Virus record (IMG/VR): IMGVR_UViG_3300035669_000001 | Location: 1 to 64,000 of that record | DNA: 64,000 nucleotides | Reading direction: 5' to 3' (one strand) | DNA from: a virus | Program-made: the position numbers and the translations under genes | Notes under the pieces: generated by a model | What the model saw: only the letters and a program-made list of their open reading frames with translations | The model's database searches: none | Told to the model about the DNA's origin: nothing | Part shown: positions 17,061-24,171 of the stretch, piece after piece | Numbering within the stretch: position 1 is the stretch's first letter | Layout: each line of letters starts with the position of its first letter

Positions 17061-18563
17061 GTGACCCGCATCCACCTGGAGCGTCCTCCTCGTAACGACG
17101 AGGAGCTCTACGCACTGGTCAAGACGCTCTGGGGTGTCACCATCCCCCGTCACAAGGTCTGCGTGGAGCACAACGCCCCCTTCGAGGCCTTCAGTGACGC
17201 CTTCTTCGCCAGGCACCCCCAGGGGCTGATCCACGGCTCCCGTGGCCTCTCAGGCAAGAGTGTGCTGATGTCCACTCTGGGACAGACCGTTGCTGCCGTG
17301 CTGGGGGCTGACTGCAACATCCTGGGTGGGTCGCTGTCACAGTCAACAAACGTGATGGAGTCGATGCAGCGCAACTGGGAGTACGAGAACGCCCCCACCT
17401 ACATGCTCTCGGCCAACATGAAGACCGAGCAGAGGCTCACCAACAGGGCCAAGGTGAGGCCTCTCACGGCCTCCCAGAAGACCGTGCGTGGCCCTCACCC
17501 GGCACGTCTGCTGCTGGACGAGATAGACGAGATGGACCCGCTGATCCTCTCCGCTGCCAAGGGCCAGCCGATGCCCCAGAAGAACTGGCTGGGGGTGACT
17601 ATCCCTGCCCAGACCCTGATGGCCTCCACCTGGCAGTACCCGGACAAGACCTTCGCGGCCGAGTACAAGCGGTTCAAGGAGGAGGACATGCCCATCTACA
17701 CCTGGTGCTTCAAGGACTCCGCGAACCCTGTCGACGGCTGGCTCACAAGTGAGATCATCGAGCAGAAGCGCCGTGAGGTCTCCCGCGAGATGTGGCGGGT
17801 GGAGTACGAGCTCGGTGAGCCCTCCATCGGCTCGCGCGCGATCGACACCGAGAGCGTCGAGGCGATGTTCGACGTGGGCGCCCCAACCCCCTTGAAGTGG
17901 ACCCGCGAGCACCAGGAGTACCAGATCCTGCGCTACGCCCCTGATCGCGAGTACGTGGTGAGCGCCGACTGGGCCAAGGAGAACGACTGGACCGTGATCG
18001 GGGTCTGGGACGTCACCCAGACGCCCATCCGGCTGGCCTACTACGTCCGGCTGCAGCGCCGGCCCTACCCCTACATGATCGGCATCTTCAACGTGCTGAT
18101 GCAGCGCTACCACGCCGAGGGCATCCACGACAAGACCGGCCTGGGGGGCGTGGTGGCCGACTACATCGACGGGGACGCCCGGGGCTTCCTGATGACCGGT
18201 GAGAAGCGCGACAACATGCTGAGTGAGTTCGTGGCGGCGGTGGAGGCCAACAAGATCCGGGCCTCCCGCATCGATACCTTCTACACGGCCTGCAAGTACG
18301 TCAGCGTGGACGACCTCTACTCCCGGTCCAAGGAGTTCCACCTCCCCGACGAGGTGTGCTCGGCGGCACTGGCCTGGAAGATGGTCTCCTCGAGGTGGCC
18401 GGCGGTGACCCCCTACGCGGCCCCCAAGAACGACAACAACTGGATGGGCACCGCGGTCGAGACGAACTTCCAGACCGACTACATGGACTCCGCAGGCATC
18501 CGCAGGGAGGGTGAGGTGGCCGAGAAGGAGCCAGAGCTGGGCTTCTCCCTCACCGGGGTCTAG
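17061..18563 (+). CDS. terL: Terminase large subunit
   Basis: 500 residues, GTG start. The packaging ATPase has Walker A GSRGLSGKS (59-67) and Walker B LLLDEIDEMD with D153/E154. The C-terminal RNase H-like nuclease has VVSADWAKEND (D303) and IHDKTGLGG (D357), with a further acidic site expected near LPDEVCSAALAW. TerL translocates DNA into the prohead through the portal and cuts concatemers. It lies 11 kb after the probable small subunit, separated by fibre genes. Length and motif order match ordinary large terminases. Confidence 0.95.
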   Translation: MTRIHLERPPRNDEELYALVKTLWGVTIPRHKVCVEHNAPFEAFSDAFFARHPQGLIHGSRGLSGKSVLMSTLGQTVAAVLGADCNILGGSLSQSTNVMESMQRNWEYENAPTYMLSANMKTEQRLTNRAKVRPLTASQKTVRGPHPARLLLDEIDEMDPLILSAAKGQPMPQKNWLGVTIPAQTLMASTWQYPDKTFAAEYKRFKEEDMPIYTWCFKDSANPVDGWLTSEIIEQKRREVSREMWRVEYELGEPSIGSRAIDTESVEAMFDVGAPTPLKWTREHQEYQILRYAPDREYVVSADWAKENDWTVIGVWDVTQTPIRLAYYVRLQRRPYPYMIGIFNVLMQRYHAEGIHDKTGLGGVVADYIDGDARGFLMTGEKRDNMLSEFVAAVEANKIRASRIDTFYTACKYVSVDDLYSRSKEFHLPDEVCSAALAWKMVSSRWPAVTPYAAPKNDNNWMGTAVETNFQTDYMDSAGIRREGEVAEKEPELGFSLTGV

Positions 18564-18646
18564 TTATCTGATCGTTATACGTCTCCCCTTCCATCCATTA
18601 CACGATCTGCGTAATGTGACGTGTGAGGTCAAAAAGAGGAGGCGTG
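18564..18646 (+). promoter_or_regulatory. Non-coding gap with imperfect inverted repeat after terL
   Basis: One of the few gaps in this densely packed genome, 83 bases, and AT-richer than its surroundings. It holds TTACACG (18598-18604) and CGTGTGA (18620-18626), arms matching at six of seven positions around 15 bases, and a GTTAT direct repeat at its left end. It separates terL from the small-gene block, so a promoter or operator here would make sense. No clear -35/-10 pair is visible. Confidence 0.3.
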
Positions 18647-18946
18647 GTGGCGACGAAGATCAAGGACAAGTACGCGACAGCCAGACCCGGCGATGCCGGC
18701 TACCTGGCGATATTCGTCGACACCGCGAAGAAGTTCTGCAACGTCTACGGTCCCTACCCCACCCGGGGAAAGGCTCAGACCCAGATCAACCGGTTCAGAC
18801 GGGACTGGGCCAAGGCGGTCGAGGAATCCGGTGCTGAGCCTCTGGGCCTACAGCATCTGATGTTCGTGCGTCCACTGCTCACCGAGGACATGTTCGGCAT
18901 CATCTCACCGAAGGAGGTCGGAGATGCAGGTCCTGGAGTGCCCTGA
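18647..18946 (+). CDS. Small basic protein, function unknown
   Basis: 99 residues if the GTG at 18647 is used, four bases after GGAGG; GTGs at 18644 and 18623 are alternatives. Contains GYLAIFVDTAKKFCNVYGPY and KAQTQINRFRRDWAKAVEE; basic in the middle, no metal site. First gene after the gap, so first of the small-gene block. Confidence 0.6.
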   Translation: MATKIKDKYATARPGDAGYLAIFVDTAKKFCNVYGPYPTRGKAQTQINRFRRDWAKAVEESGAEPLGLQHLMFVRPLLTEDMFGIISPKEVGDAGPGVP

Positions 18947-19259
18947 CTGCCACCTGACGCTGCAGCGGGTCGAGGAGGTCACCGACAAGAACAAGACTGT
19001 CGGCACCACCCAGCTCTCGAAGCACTGCTTCGACTACCACACGCTGCCCCAGATCCACGAGATGCTGAGGTACACCGCGGACCTGGTGGCGCGCAAGCGC
19101 CTGTCGGTCGAGGACGTCAAGGGCGTGTTCGCCCTGAAGTGCCCCGGGTGCGGTAAGTGGGGTCCGCAGGACTCCTACCTGTACCTGAGGATGGGCAACC
19201 GCACCGTGCTGTGCTGCTCGGAGTACTGCCTGACCGTCGTCAAGAAGCGCATGCAGTGA
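18924..19259 (+). CDS. Zinc-ribbon-like small protein
   Basis: 111 residues; ATG with a strong AAGGAGG and a 23-base overlap with the previous gene. Cys pairs at CPDC (6-9), CPGC (74-77) and CCSEYC (97-102) plus HCFDYH suggest one or two bound zinc ions. The HCFDYHTLPQIHEM segment is helical. Possibly nucleic-acid binding; no family named. Confidence 0.7.
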   Translation: MQVLECPDCHLTLQRVEEVTDKNKTVGTTQLSKHCFDYHTLPQIHEMLRYTADLVARKRLSVEDVKGVFALKCPGCGKWGPQDSYLYLRMGNRTVLCCSEYCLTVVKKRMQ

Positions 19260-19474
19260 GAGGGCGTCCACCGGCCGACTACGCGGTGACCTACCAGCGC
19301 AGGGCCGACAACCTGCGCGGTGCCTGGCTGGTGGAGATCACCGAGCCGTCCGAGGCCGAGAAGATCGCGCGCAAGATCAGGCGGGACGGTGGCTACGAGG
19401 CCAGGTTCTTCCGCCTTGACCCAGAACTGTCCGTACTAGCAGTGAGGACTGCTGATGTTCCTGAAGTTGACTGA
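19256..19474 (+). CDS. Small protein, function unknown
   Basis: 72 residues from the GTG overlapping the previous TGA. Contains DYAVTYQRRADNLRG and EAEKIARKIRRDGGYEARFFRL, a compact alpha/beta pattern like many tiny actinophage proteins. No motif beyond that. Confidence 0.6.
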   Translation: MRGRPPADYAVTYQRRADNLRGAWLVEITEPSEAEKIARKIRRDGGYEARFFRLDPELSVLAVRTADVPEVD

Positions 19475-19718
19475 TCGAAATGGCGCGGTGGGCTGGTACA
19501 ACCTCAGCTCTGGCTGTGTGTTGCAACTGATCCCGACGAAGTTTCTTCCCGGAAAAGCCTATTGGGAGACCGGAGAGGAAGACGAGTACGTTCTTGGCAC
19601 CTTCATCTGTTGGGCAGTAGGGGTCGATGCGGTTGTCCAGGAGAGTGTTGACGAGATCATGGTCATGCTCAGCCGACCTCAGGCCATGATAAACGAGGGC
19701 AGGATGGCCTCGTGGTGA
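19455..19718 (+). CDS. Small protein, function unknown
   Basis: 87 residues, ATG inside the end of the previous gene. Sequence starts FLKLTDRNGAVGWYNLSSGC, then a beta-rich middle. Base use is slightly less GC-rich than its neighbours. Function unknown; it overlaps the RNase H gene. Confidence 0.65.
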   Translation: MFLKLTDRNGAVGWYNLSSGCVLQLIPTKFLPGKAYWETGEEDEYVLGTFICWAVGVDAVVQESVDEIMVMLSRPQAMINEGRMASW

Positions 19719-20194
19719 CCCTCGTGCTGGAGCCGCTGGTGTACTACACGGATGGCTCCTGCTGGCCCAACCCAGGCCCTGGTGGATGGGCAGTGGTGAA
19801 GGAGGTAGGCGAGGGTGAGTACGAGGCTGTGGGGGTCGGTTCTGCCATCCTCACGACCAACGTGCAGATGGAGGGCCAGGCGCTGATCGAGGCCATGGTC
19901 ATCACCTCGGGCCTGACAGCGGTGATCCACACGGACTCGCTGTTCTGGGTCCAGGCGATGACGGAGTGGGCGTCGGTCTGGGAGCGCAGCGGGTGGAAGA
20001 ACTCCAACCACGAGCAGGTCAAGAACCTGGTGATGGTCAAGCACCTGTGGGGCCTGTACCAGCGGGGCAACGTGGGCCTCAGGTGGGTGAGAGGCCACTC
20101 GGGCTTCGCCGGCAACGAGTACGCCGACCAGGTGGCAGATGCAGCACGCAGGGGCCGAGAGCCCTTCACACGACCAGAGATGAGGACGGCATGA
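19712..20194 (+). CDS. Ribonuclease H type I
   Basis: 160 residues, GTG start. The catalytic set of RNase HI is complete: YYTDGSCWPNPGPGGW (D14), VQMEGQALIEAM (E54), VIHTDSLFW (D75) and RGHSGFAGNEYADQVADAA (H129, D139). It cleaves the RNA strand of RNA/DNA hybrids and is used by phages to remove primers or R-loops. Length is that of a stand-alone enzyme. It overlaps both neighbours, so it is expressed with the small-gene block. Confidence 0.92.
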   Translation: MVTLVLEPLVYYTDGSCWPNPGPGGWAVVKEVGEGEYEAVGVGSAILTTNVQMEGQALIEAMVITSGLTAVIHTDSLFWVQAMTEWASVWERSGWKNSNHEQVKNLVMVKHLWGLYQRGNVGLRWVRGHSGFAGNEYADQVADAARRGREPFTRPEMRTA

Positions 20195-20493
20195 CGGCAG
20201 TAGTAGCCAAGCGCTGGCTCAGCGACCAGGTACTGGTCGCAAGTATCGAAGGACCCAACAACGTCTACTCCTCGGTAGTCAAACAGATGCTCGACCAGCT
20301 GGACTCCCTGCTCAAGGAGAGGCCACGTCCGGACGACGACCCAAGTCACACGATCGTCTTGGTGCATCCCTACCCGAGTCAGTTCTCCCGAGAGGTAGTG
20401 GTGTTCCGAGGTAACAGGACGGAGGTCATCCGTGAGCTGCAGCATCTTGCCGATGAGCTGAGGTACGAGATCTACCAGGAGGAGAAAGCATGA
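20191..20493 (+). CDS. Small alpha/beta protein, paralogue of the next gene
   Basis: 100 residues from the ATG overlapping the RNase H stop. The C-terminal half, HTIVLVHPYPSQFSREVVVF then RGNRTEVIRELQHLADEL, aligns with ITIMLIHPSADVPDAHEVRI and RGDTREMIHELKGFVDDL of the next protein. Function unknown; the pair probably arose by tandem duplication. Confidence 0.7.
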   Translation: MTAVVAKRWLSDQVLVASIEGPNNVYSSVVKQMLDQLDSLLKERPRPDDDPSHTIVLVHPYPSQFSREVVVFRGNRTEVIRELQHLADELRYEIYQEEKA

Positions 20494-20786
20494 CGATATT
20501 GGGGTCCAGGCAGATCGTTTCCAAGGAGGTGCTGATGAGGGGCTACGCGCCTGCCCAGGTGTGGGAGCAGGCAATCGGCAGGCAGCTGAGGAGCATGGAC
20601 GAGAAGGACAGGGAGCACCCAGGAGAGGTGGGGGACATCACGATCATGCTGATCCACCCCTCGGCGGATGTACCTGATGCTCACGAGGTCAGGATCTTGA
20701 GAGGGGACACCAGGGAGATGATCCATGAGCTCAAGGGCTTCGTGGACGACCTGGAGATGGACGCAATCGTAGGAGCCAAGAAGTGA
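20490..20786 (+). CDS. Small alpha/beta protein, tandem paralogue
   Basis: 98 residues, ATG with four-base overlap. Shares the strand-helix module (I-x-IMLIHP ... RGDTREMIHEL) with the upstream gene, while the N-terminal halves differ (KEVLMRGYAPAQVWEQAIGR here). May form a heterodimer with its partner; unproven. Confidence 0.7.
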   Translation: MTILGSRQIVSKEVLMRGYAPAQVWEQAIGRQLRSMDEKDREHPGEVGDITIMLIHPSADVPDAHEVRILRGDTREMIHELKGFVDDLEMDAIVGAKK

Positions 20787-20989
20787 GCTATGTCATCGGG
20801 AGGTTCTTCAACGGCCATCCCAACACCGTCTACGCGACCCCGTACCACACCCTGGAGGAGGCCCAGTACAAGCTCTCCCAGATCACCCCGCTGGGTGATG
20901 TGAGGATTTATGAGCTGGTGGAGCCTACCTTGCCTGCTCGTGAGCAGGATCTCGAGGACGAGGACACTACATTGCCTGAGGAGCACTAG
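20783..20989 (+). CDS. Small acidic-tailed protein
   Basis: 68 residues, GTG start. YVIGRFFNGHPNTVYATPYH then TLEEAQYKLSQI, ending in a very acidic tail (EQDLEDEDTTLPEEH). The N-terminal part resembles small beta-alpha proteins that handle a short peptide or nucleotide, but nothing is diagnostic. Confidence 0.6.
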   Translation: MSYVIGRFFNGHPNTVYATPYHTLEEAQYKLSQITPLGDVRIYELVEPTLPAREQDLEDEDTTLPEEH

Positions 20990-21310
20990 GTGAGCGACAG
21001 GTCGTACAACTGGGTCATCGACCAGATGGGTCTGGACCCCCGAGAACCCCAGCCCAAGTACTTCGGGCTGCAGAGCGGGCACGAGTATCACACCATCGAG
21101 ATGGCCTCCCCACTAGGGCTGAAGATCTTCGGCTTCGGGTGGGACGAGGACTTCTGGTTCTACCGCAGAGGCTGGAAGGGGCACTTCGACCGGGTGGCCA
21201 ACGGCTACTGGGAGGACGGCGACCCCAACTGGTCGAGGGTCAGGAAGGAGATGCGGACGGTGAGTGACTGGAACCCCGCTGCTGCCTTCAAGATCCCGGT
21301 GGTGTGGTGA
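20990..21310 (+). CDS. Aromatic-rich small protein
   Basis: 106 residues from a GTG touching the previous stop. Rich in Trp, Tyr and Phe (GFGWDEDFWFYRRGWKGHFD, NGYWEDGDPNW), suggesting a compact beta fold. No known family or membrane segment. Confidence 0.6.
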   Translation: MSDRSYNWVIDQMGLDPREPQPKYFGLQSGHEYHTIEMASPLGLKIFGFGWDEDFWFYRRGWKGHFDRVANGYWEDGDPNWSRVRKEMRTVSDWNPAAAFKIPVVW

Positions 21311-21314
21311 AGTT

Positions 21315-21749
21315 GTGAGCGTCTATGACCAGATGAGAGGCGAACTGTCAGATGCCCTGTACGGGGTATTTGATACCTCTCCCCAGTCGGTCCTGGTGAT
21401 GGCTGCGTTGCAGGTTCAGGCGATACAGGCAGAGGCCCTGGTGAGTATCGCCGAGACCTTGGCCAAGAGGGAGGAGCGGAAGACAAACCCGAAGCTCCGC
21501 ACCTTCGGGAAGGTGGGAGAGGTGGCCTGGACTCCTGACTTCCCGTCAGGAGTGGTCAAGCTGGCTGACATGGTGGTCCAGACCGAACTGGCTGACGAGA
21601 TCTACGGAGGTGACCCGACGCAGTACCACCGTCCCCAGGATCACAACAAGGGCAAGCGCGGGTACTTCCACATCGGGGACATCCATGAGTGCGACCGCTG
21701 CATCAAGGCAGCTACAGAGTCTCTACCGGAGGAGCAGGACAATGGCTGA
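21315..21749 (+). CDS. Small protein with C-terminal His/Cys cluster
   Basis: 144 residues from GTG 21315; ATG at 21333 is an alternative. N-terminal helices (SVLVMAALQVQAIQAEAL) and a C-terminal GYFHIGDIHECDRCIKAA with HxCxxC, which may hold a metal. Overlaps the next gene by eight bases. Function unknown. Confidence 0.65.
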   Translation: MSVYDQMRGELSDALYGVFDTSPQSVLVMAALQVQAIQAEALVSIAETLAKREERKTNPKLRTFGKVGEVAWTPDFPSGVVKLADMVVQTELADEIYGGDPTQYHRPQDHNKGKRGYFHIGDIHECDRCIKAATESLPEEQDNG

Positions 21750-21978
21750 CCAGGACATCAGGGACACAGCGCCCAACCAGTGCCCGAGCGAGTTCGGGGG
21801 CTACACCGCCAAGGGCAACGGAGAGCCCCACGACCACAGGTGCGCCTGGGACGAGGGTCACCCGGGGCACCACAACTGCTACTGCGACGGTGTGGAGTGG
21901 AGCAACCTGGTCTGGACCCAGACAGGCAAGGTTCCGGTCCAGAGCATCAAGCTGGACGGCAGTGTGGTGACGGCATGA
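21742..21978 (+). CDS. Cys/His-rich small protein
   Basis: 78 residues, ATG with GGAGCAGGAC before it. Contains CPSEFGGY, then HDHRCAWDEGHPGHHNCYCDG, a dense run of His and Cys that is likely to bind zinc. The CxWDxGHxGxH pattern (cysteine, then His-rich turn) recurs in actinophage small proteins. Role unknown. Confidence 0.65.
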   Translation: MADQDIRDTAPNQCPSEFGGYTAKGNGEPHDHRCAWDEGHPGHHNCYCDGVEWSNLVWTQTGKVPVQSIKLDGSVVTA

Positions 21979-22109
21979 TCGAGGAGGGTGAGGTCGTCGT
22001 GGTCTGGTGCTGGCAGTGCAAGCAGGACACCGCCCACGTCGTGGTCAGCAGCGGCGGGGAGATCACCCTGGCAGAGTGCGAGACCTGTGGTGCGGAGGAC
22101 GAGCTGTGA
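21975..22109 (+). CDS. 44-residue zinc-ribbon micro-protein
   Basis: Starts at ATG 21975 in a four-base overlap. Two pairs, CWQCKQDT and CETCGAEDEL, sit 26 residues apart and form a classic minimal zinc ribbon. Probably binds nucleic acid or a protein partner; function unknown. Confidence 0.65.
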   Translation: MIEEGEVVVVWCWQCKQDTAHVVVSSGGEITLAECETCGAEDEL

Positions 22110-22405
22110 GTATCAGGACTTCGCCGTACTACTGGCTGGAGTGTGATGCACCAGGGTGTGGTGCGAACAGCACTGAGGGTGATGACTACACCGCCTACGG
22201 GACCGAGGAGGGCGCCAAGGAGCAAGCGCAGGACGCAGAGTGGAAGCTCATCGAGGATGGTCGGCACTACTGCTACGAGCACGCCATGTATGTCTGCATG
22301 GAGTGTGGTGCTCTCGACCTGACCGAACTGGCCGGGGAGCGTGACTACCTCTGTGTGTCGTGCTTCTCCAAGACCAGAGAGGTCGAGGAGGTGGCTTCCC
22401 CGTGA
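22106..22405 (+). CDS. Zinc-binding small protein
   Basis: 99 residues, GTG in a four-base overlap. Cysteines at ECDAPGCG, HYCYEHAMYVCMECGA and YLCVSC make two possible zinc sites, with a helix (EEGAKEQAQDAEWKLIEDG) in between, as in small restriction-alleviation-like proteins (Lar type, CDxxGC...A...W). That resemblance is loose and the role is unknown. Confidence 0.65.
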   Translation: MSIRTSPYYWLECDAPGCGANSTEGDDYTAYGTEEGAKEQAQDAEWKLIEDGRHYCYEHAMYVCMECGALDLTELAGERDYLCVSCFSKTREVEEVASP

Positions 22406-22614
22406 ACCTCAACCTTCTGAGGCATGAGCACTACGCAGGAGAGCCTGCTGTGAGGAACGGCCGCACAGACCCCGTCCAGTGCTTCAAGTGCAAGCAGGCC
22501 TGGCCCTGTGCCACCCGGCTGCTGCTGGACGAGGTCGACAACCGGGACTACGAGATCAAGAGGTTCAGGGCTCTCCTGGAGGAGGCCGAGGTGGAGCAGG
22601 TGACACCACTGTGA
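22402..22614 (+). CDS. Small protein with CxxC...PC motif
   Basis: 70 residues, GTG in a four-base overlap. CFKCKQAWPCATRLLLDE has the pattern Cx2Cx4-5PCxTxxLL that returns in the gene at 23980 (CHEDGQKYPCTTIRLLE). Likely a zinc-binding micro-domain. C-terminal half is a charged helix. Confidence 0.65.
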   Translation: MNLNLLRHEHYAGEPAVRNGRTDPVQCFKCKQAWPCATRLLLDEVDNRDYEIKRFRALLEEAEVEQVTPL

Positions 22615-22850
22615 AGACCTACGCCTACGTCACTGTGGAGCCCTCCTATGCCTGGAACGGCAACGTCACGGGCTTCAAGATGACCAAGATCCGCCAGAAC
22701 AAGCCTGCAGATGGACGGATCATCAAGGTCACCATGGAGCTGCCGGACAAGTTCTTCGACCCCGAGAACATCCAGGTGCAGGTCAGCGTTCCCGAGACTC
22801 CAGACCTCCCTGAGCCCAGTGCCACAGGTGAGGAGATGTATCTGACATGA
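22611..22850 (+). CDS. Small protein, function unknown
   Basis: 79 residues, GTG in a four-base overlap. Beta-rich start (KTYAYVTVEPSYAWNGNVTG) and an acidic, proline-rich end. No motif recognised. Confidence 0.6.
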   Translation: MKTYAYVTVEPSYAWNGNVTGFKMTKIRQNKPADGRIIKVTMELPDKFFDPENIQVQVSVPETPDLPEPSATGEEMYLT

Positions 22851-23044
22851 GCGACCCTCCCTACGAGCAGGCTTCGGTCTACTGGGCGGCCTTTCTGGCG
22901 GCCTACAAGAGGGATCAGGTGGCGCTGATGGAGACTGTGCGTGAGCTGGGTGTTACTGACGCCATGGACCTCCAGCACATCTGTGTACGCATCACAGCGG
23001 CCTGTGAGGTCCAGATTCGGCTCAAGGTGAGGGAGGGCGAATGA
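22847..23044 (+). CDS. Small helical protein
   Basis: 65 residues, ATG in a four-base overlap. Two helices (YWAAFLAAYKRDQVALMETV and DLQHICVRITAACEVQIRL) suggest a helical hairpin or dimer. No known family. Confidence 0.6.
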   Translation: MSDPPYEQASVYWAAFLAAYKRDQVALMETVRELGVTDAMDLQHICVRITAACEVQIRLKVREGE

Positions 23045-23301
23045 GGTTCGTGATGCTGTCCCTGGAGATGCCCCTGCTGGACGAGTGGCGCGAGTGGCTC
23101 ACCCAGCACGGGCTGGTGCCAGACGACATTCCCAACGGCTCTGTGCTGTTGTGCGACGACGAGACAAGGACGGTCCAGGTGGAGGTGTACGTGCGGGACG
23201 AGAACGGCTACCTGGTCTCTGACGGCCGTGAGGGGGTCCTCAGTGACCTGAGGACAGTACAGCTGGAAGCGCCGGCGCTGTCCTTCCCCGGGGAGTCGTG
23301 A
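23041..23301 (+). CDS. Small protein, function unknown
   Basis: 86 residues, ATG in a four-base overlap. LDEWREWLTQHGLVPDDIPN is helical, then strands (RTVQVEVYVRDENGYLVS). Resembles small actinophage proteins of unknown role. Confidence 0.6.
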   Translation: MRFVMLSLEMPLLDEWREWLTQHGLVPDDIPNGSVLLCDDETRTVQVEVYVRDENGYLVSDGREGVLSDLRTVQLEAPALSFPGES

Positions 23302-23534
23302 TGGAGATCGAGGTGCTCGGCTACCAGGAGATCGACTACTGGATAGCCCGCAAGCAGCCCGGCTACAACGTCTGCAACGCCGTGGTCAGGCACCGCCTGG
23401 GGGCCACTGCGCCCTGTGTGCTGGAGAGGGGCCACGAACAGCCCCACGAGGCCATCTTCATCGTGAGGTACGAGGGTGAGGCCAAGGAGAGGCTTGCTGA
23501 GGACGGCTACCCGGAGGAGGAGATGGGCACATGA
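23301..23534 (+). CDS. Small protein, function unknown
   Basis: 77 residues from ATG 23301 (the GTG at 23298 is the alternative). NVCNAVVRHRLGATAPCVLE with RGHEQPHE shows a spaced Cys/Cys/His/His set that could bind metal. Acidic C terminus. Overlaps the next micro-gene. Confidence 0.6.
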   Translation: MEIEVLGYQEIDYWIARKQPGYNVCNAVVRHRLGATAPCVLERGHEQPHEAIFIVRYEGEAKERLAEDGYPEEEMGT

Positions 23535-23641
23535 CCATCAACCCCTGGGGCTGGGCTGTGATAGGGCTCAACGTGGTCCTGGTGGTCCTGGTGACGATGG
23601 TGCTGCCCTTCTTCTTCGTCCGGAACGGGAGGCACCAGTGA
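23531..23641 (+). CDS. 36-residue single-pass membrane micro-protein
   Basis: Short frame overlapping both neighbours by four bases. Reads MTINPWGWAVIGLNVV and on to VLPFFFVRNGRHQ: one hydrophobic span of about 24 residues and a short basic tail, so N-out/C-in is likely. The exact coupling at both ends is the main support that it is expressed. Function unknown. Confidence 0.6.
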   Translation: MTINPWGWAVIGLNVVLVVLVTMVLPFFFVRNGRHQ

Positions 23642-23841
23642 TTACTCCCGAGGGATACCAGATGGGGCCTGTGGTAGGGCACGTCTACTACTTGCGCTGC
23701 CTGAACTGCGGGATGACCATCGAGGACAACTCCAGCGGCCAGTGGACCTCGGTCCACACTGCCTGGCACGACCGGATGCTCGCCTACATCTCCGACATGC
23801 TCGGCGCCCTCAACACTCTCAAGGGAGACCAACGTGCCTAG
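23638..23841 (+). CDS. Small zinc-knuckle protein (CxxC...HxxxWH)
   Basis: 67 residues from a GTG in a four-base overlap. YLRCLNCGMTIEDNSSG then SVHTAWHDRM gives Cx2C...Hx3H with a WH pair, shared with the next gene (TCSCGALVF... HTSWH). A compact zinc site is likely. Helical C terminus. Confidence 0.65.
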   Translation: MITPEGYQMGPVVGHVYYLRCLNCGMTIEDNSSGQWTSVHTAWHDRMLAYISDMLGALNTLKGDQRA

Positions 23842-23983
23842 TGCCATCACCTACACAGACGCCTTCGAGGTCAACGGCCAGAAGATCAAGACCTGCTCCT
23901 GCGGCGCCCTGGTCTTCGACACCTCCAAGCACACCAGCTGGCACAACGACCAGTTGTCCAAGGGACAGGAGTACCGCAGATGA
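23834..23983 (+). CDS. 49-residue zinc-knuckle protein, paralogue of the previous gene
   Basis: GTG at 23834; overlaps both neighbours. The sequence has KIKTCSCGALVFDTS then KHTSWHNDQL, matching the CxxC/CxC...HT(A/S)WH pattern of the gene just upstream, which shows a tandem duplication. Probably a one-zinc micro-domain. Confidence 0.65.
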   Translation: MPSAITYTDAFEVNGQKIKTCSCGALVFDTSKHTSWHNDQLSKGQEYRR

Positions 23984-24171
23984 GTGACCTCACCCTGGCC
24001 CAGGAGAACTCCGTACGCCTGGCTCAGAGGTGCGCCAGGCAGGCTATGTCCATCCAGGCTGTCCAGAGGGTTCACTACTCGTCCTTCACGGACCCGAACG
24101 GGCTCACGCTGTGTCACGAGGACGGACAGAAGTACCCCTGCACGACCATTCGACTGTTGGAGATGGAATGA
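23980..24171 (+). CDS. Small protein with C...PCxT motif
   Basis: 63 residues, ATG in a four-base overlap. Ends TLCHEDGQKYPCTTIRLLE, related to the Cys motif at 22402. N-terminal helix RLAQRCARQAMSIQAVQ. Immediately precedes and overlaps the endolysin gene. Confidence 0.6.
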   Translation: MSDLTLAQENSVRLAQRCARQAMSIQAVQRVHYSSFTDPNGLTLCHEDGQKYPCTTIRLLEME

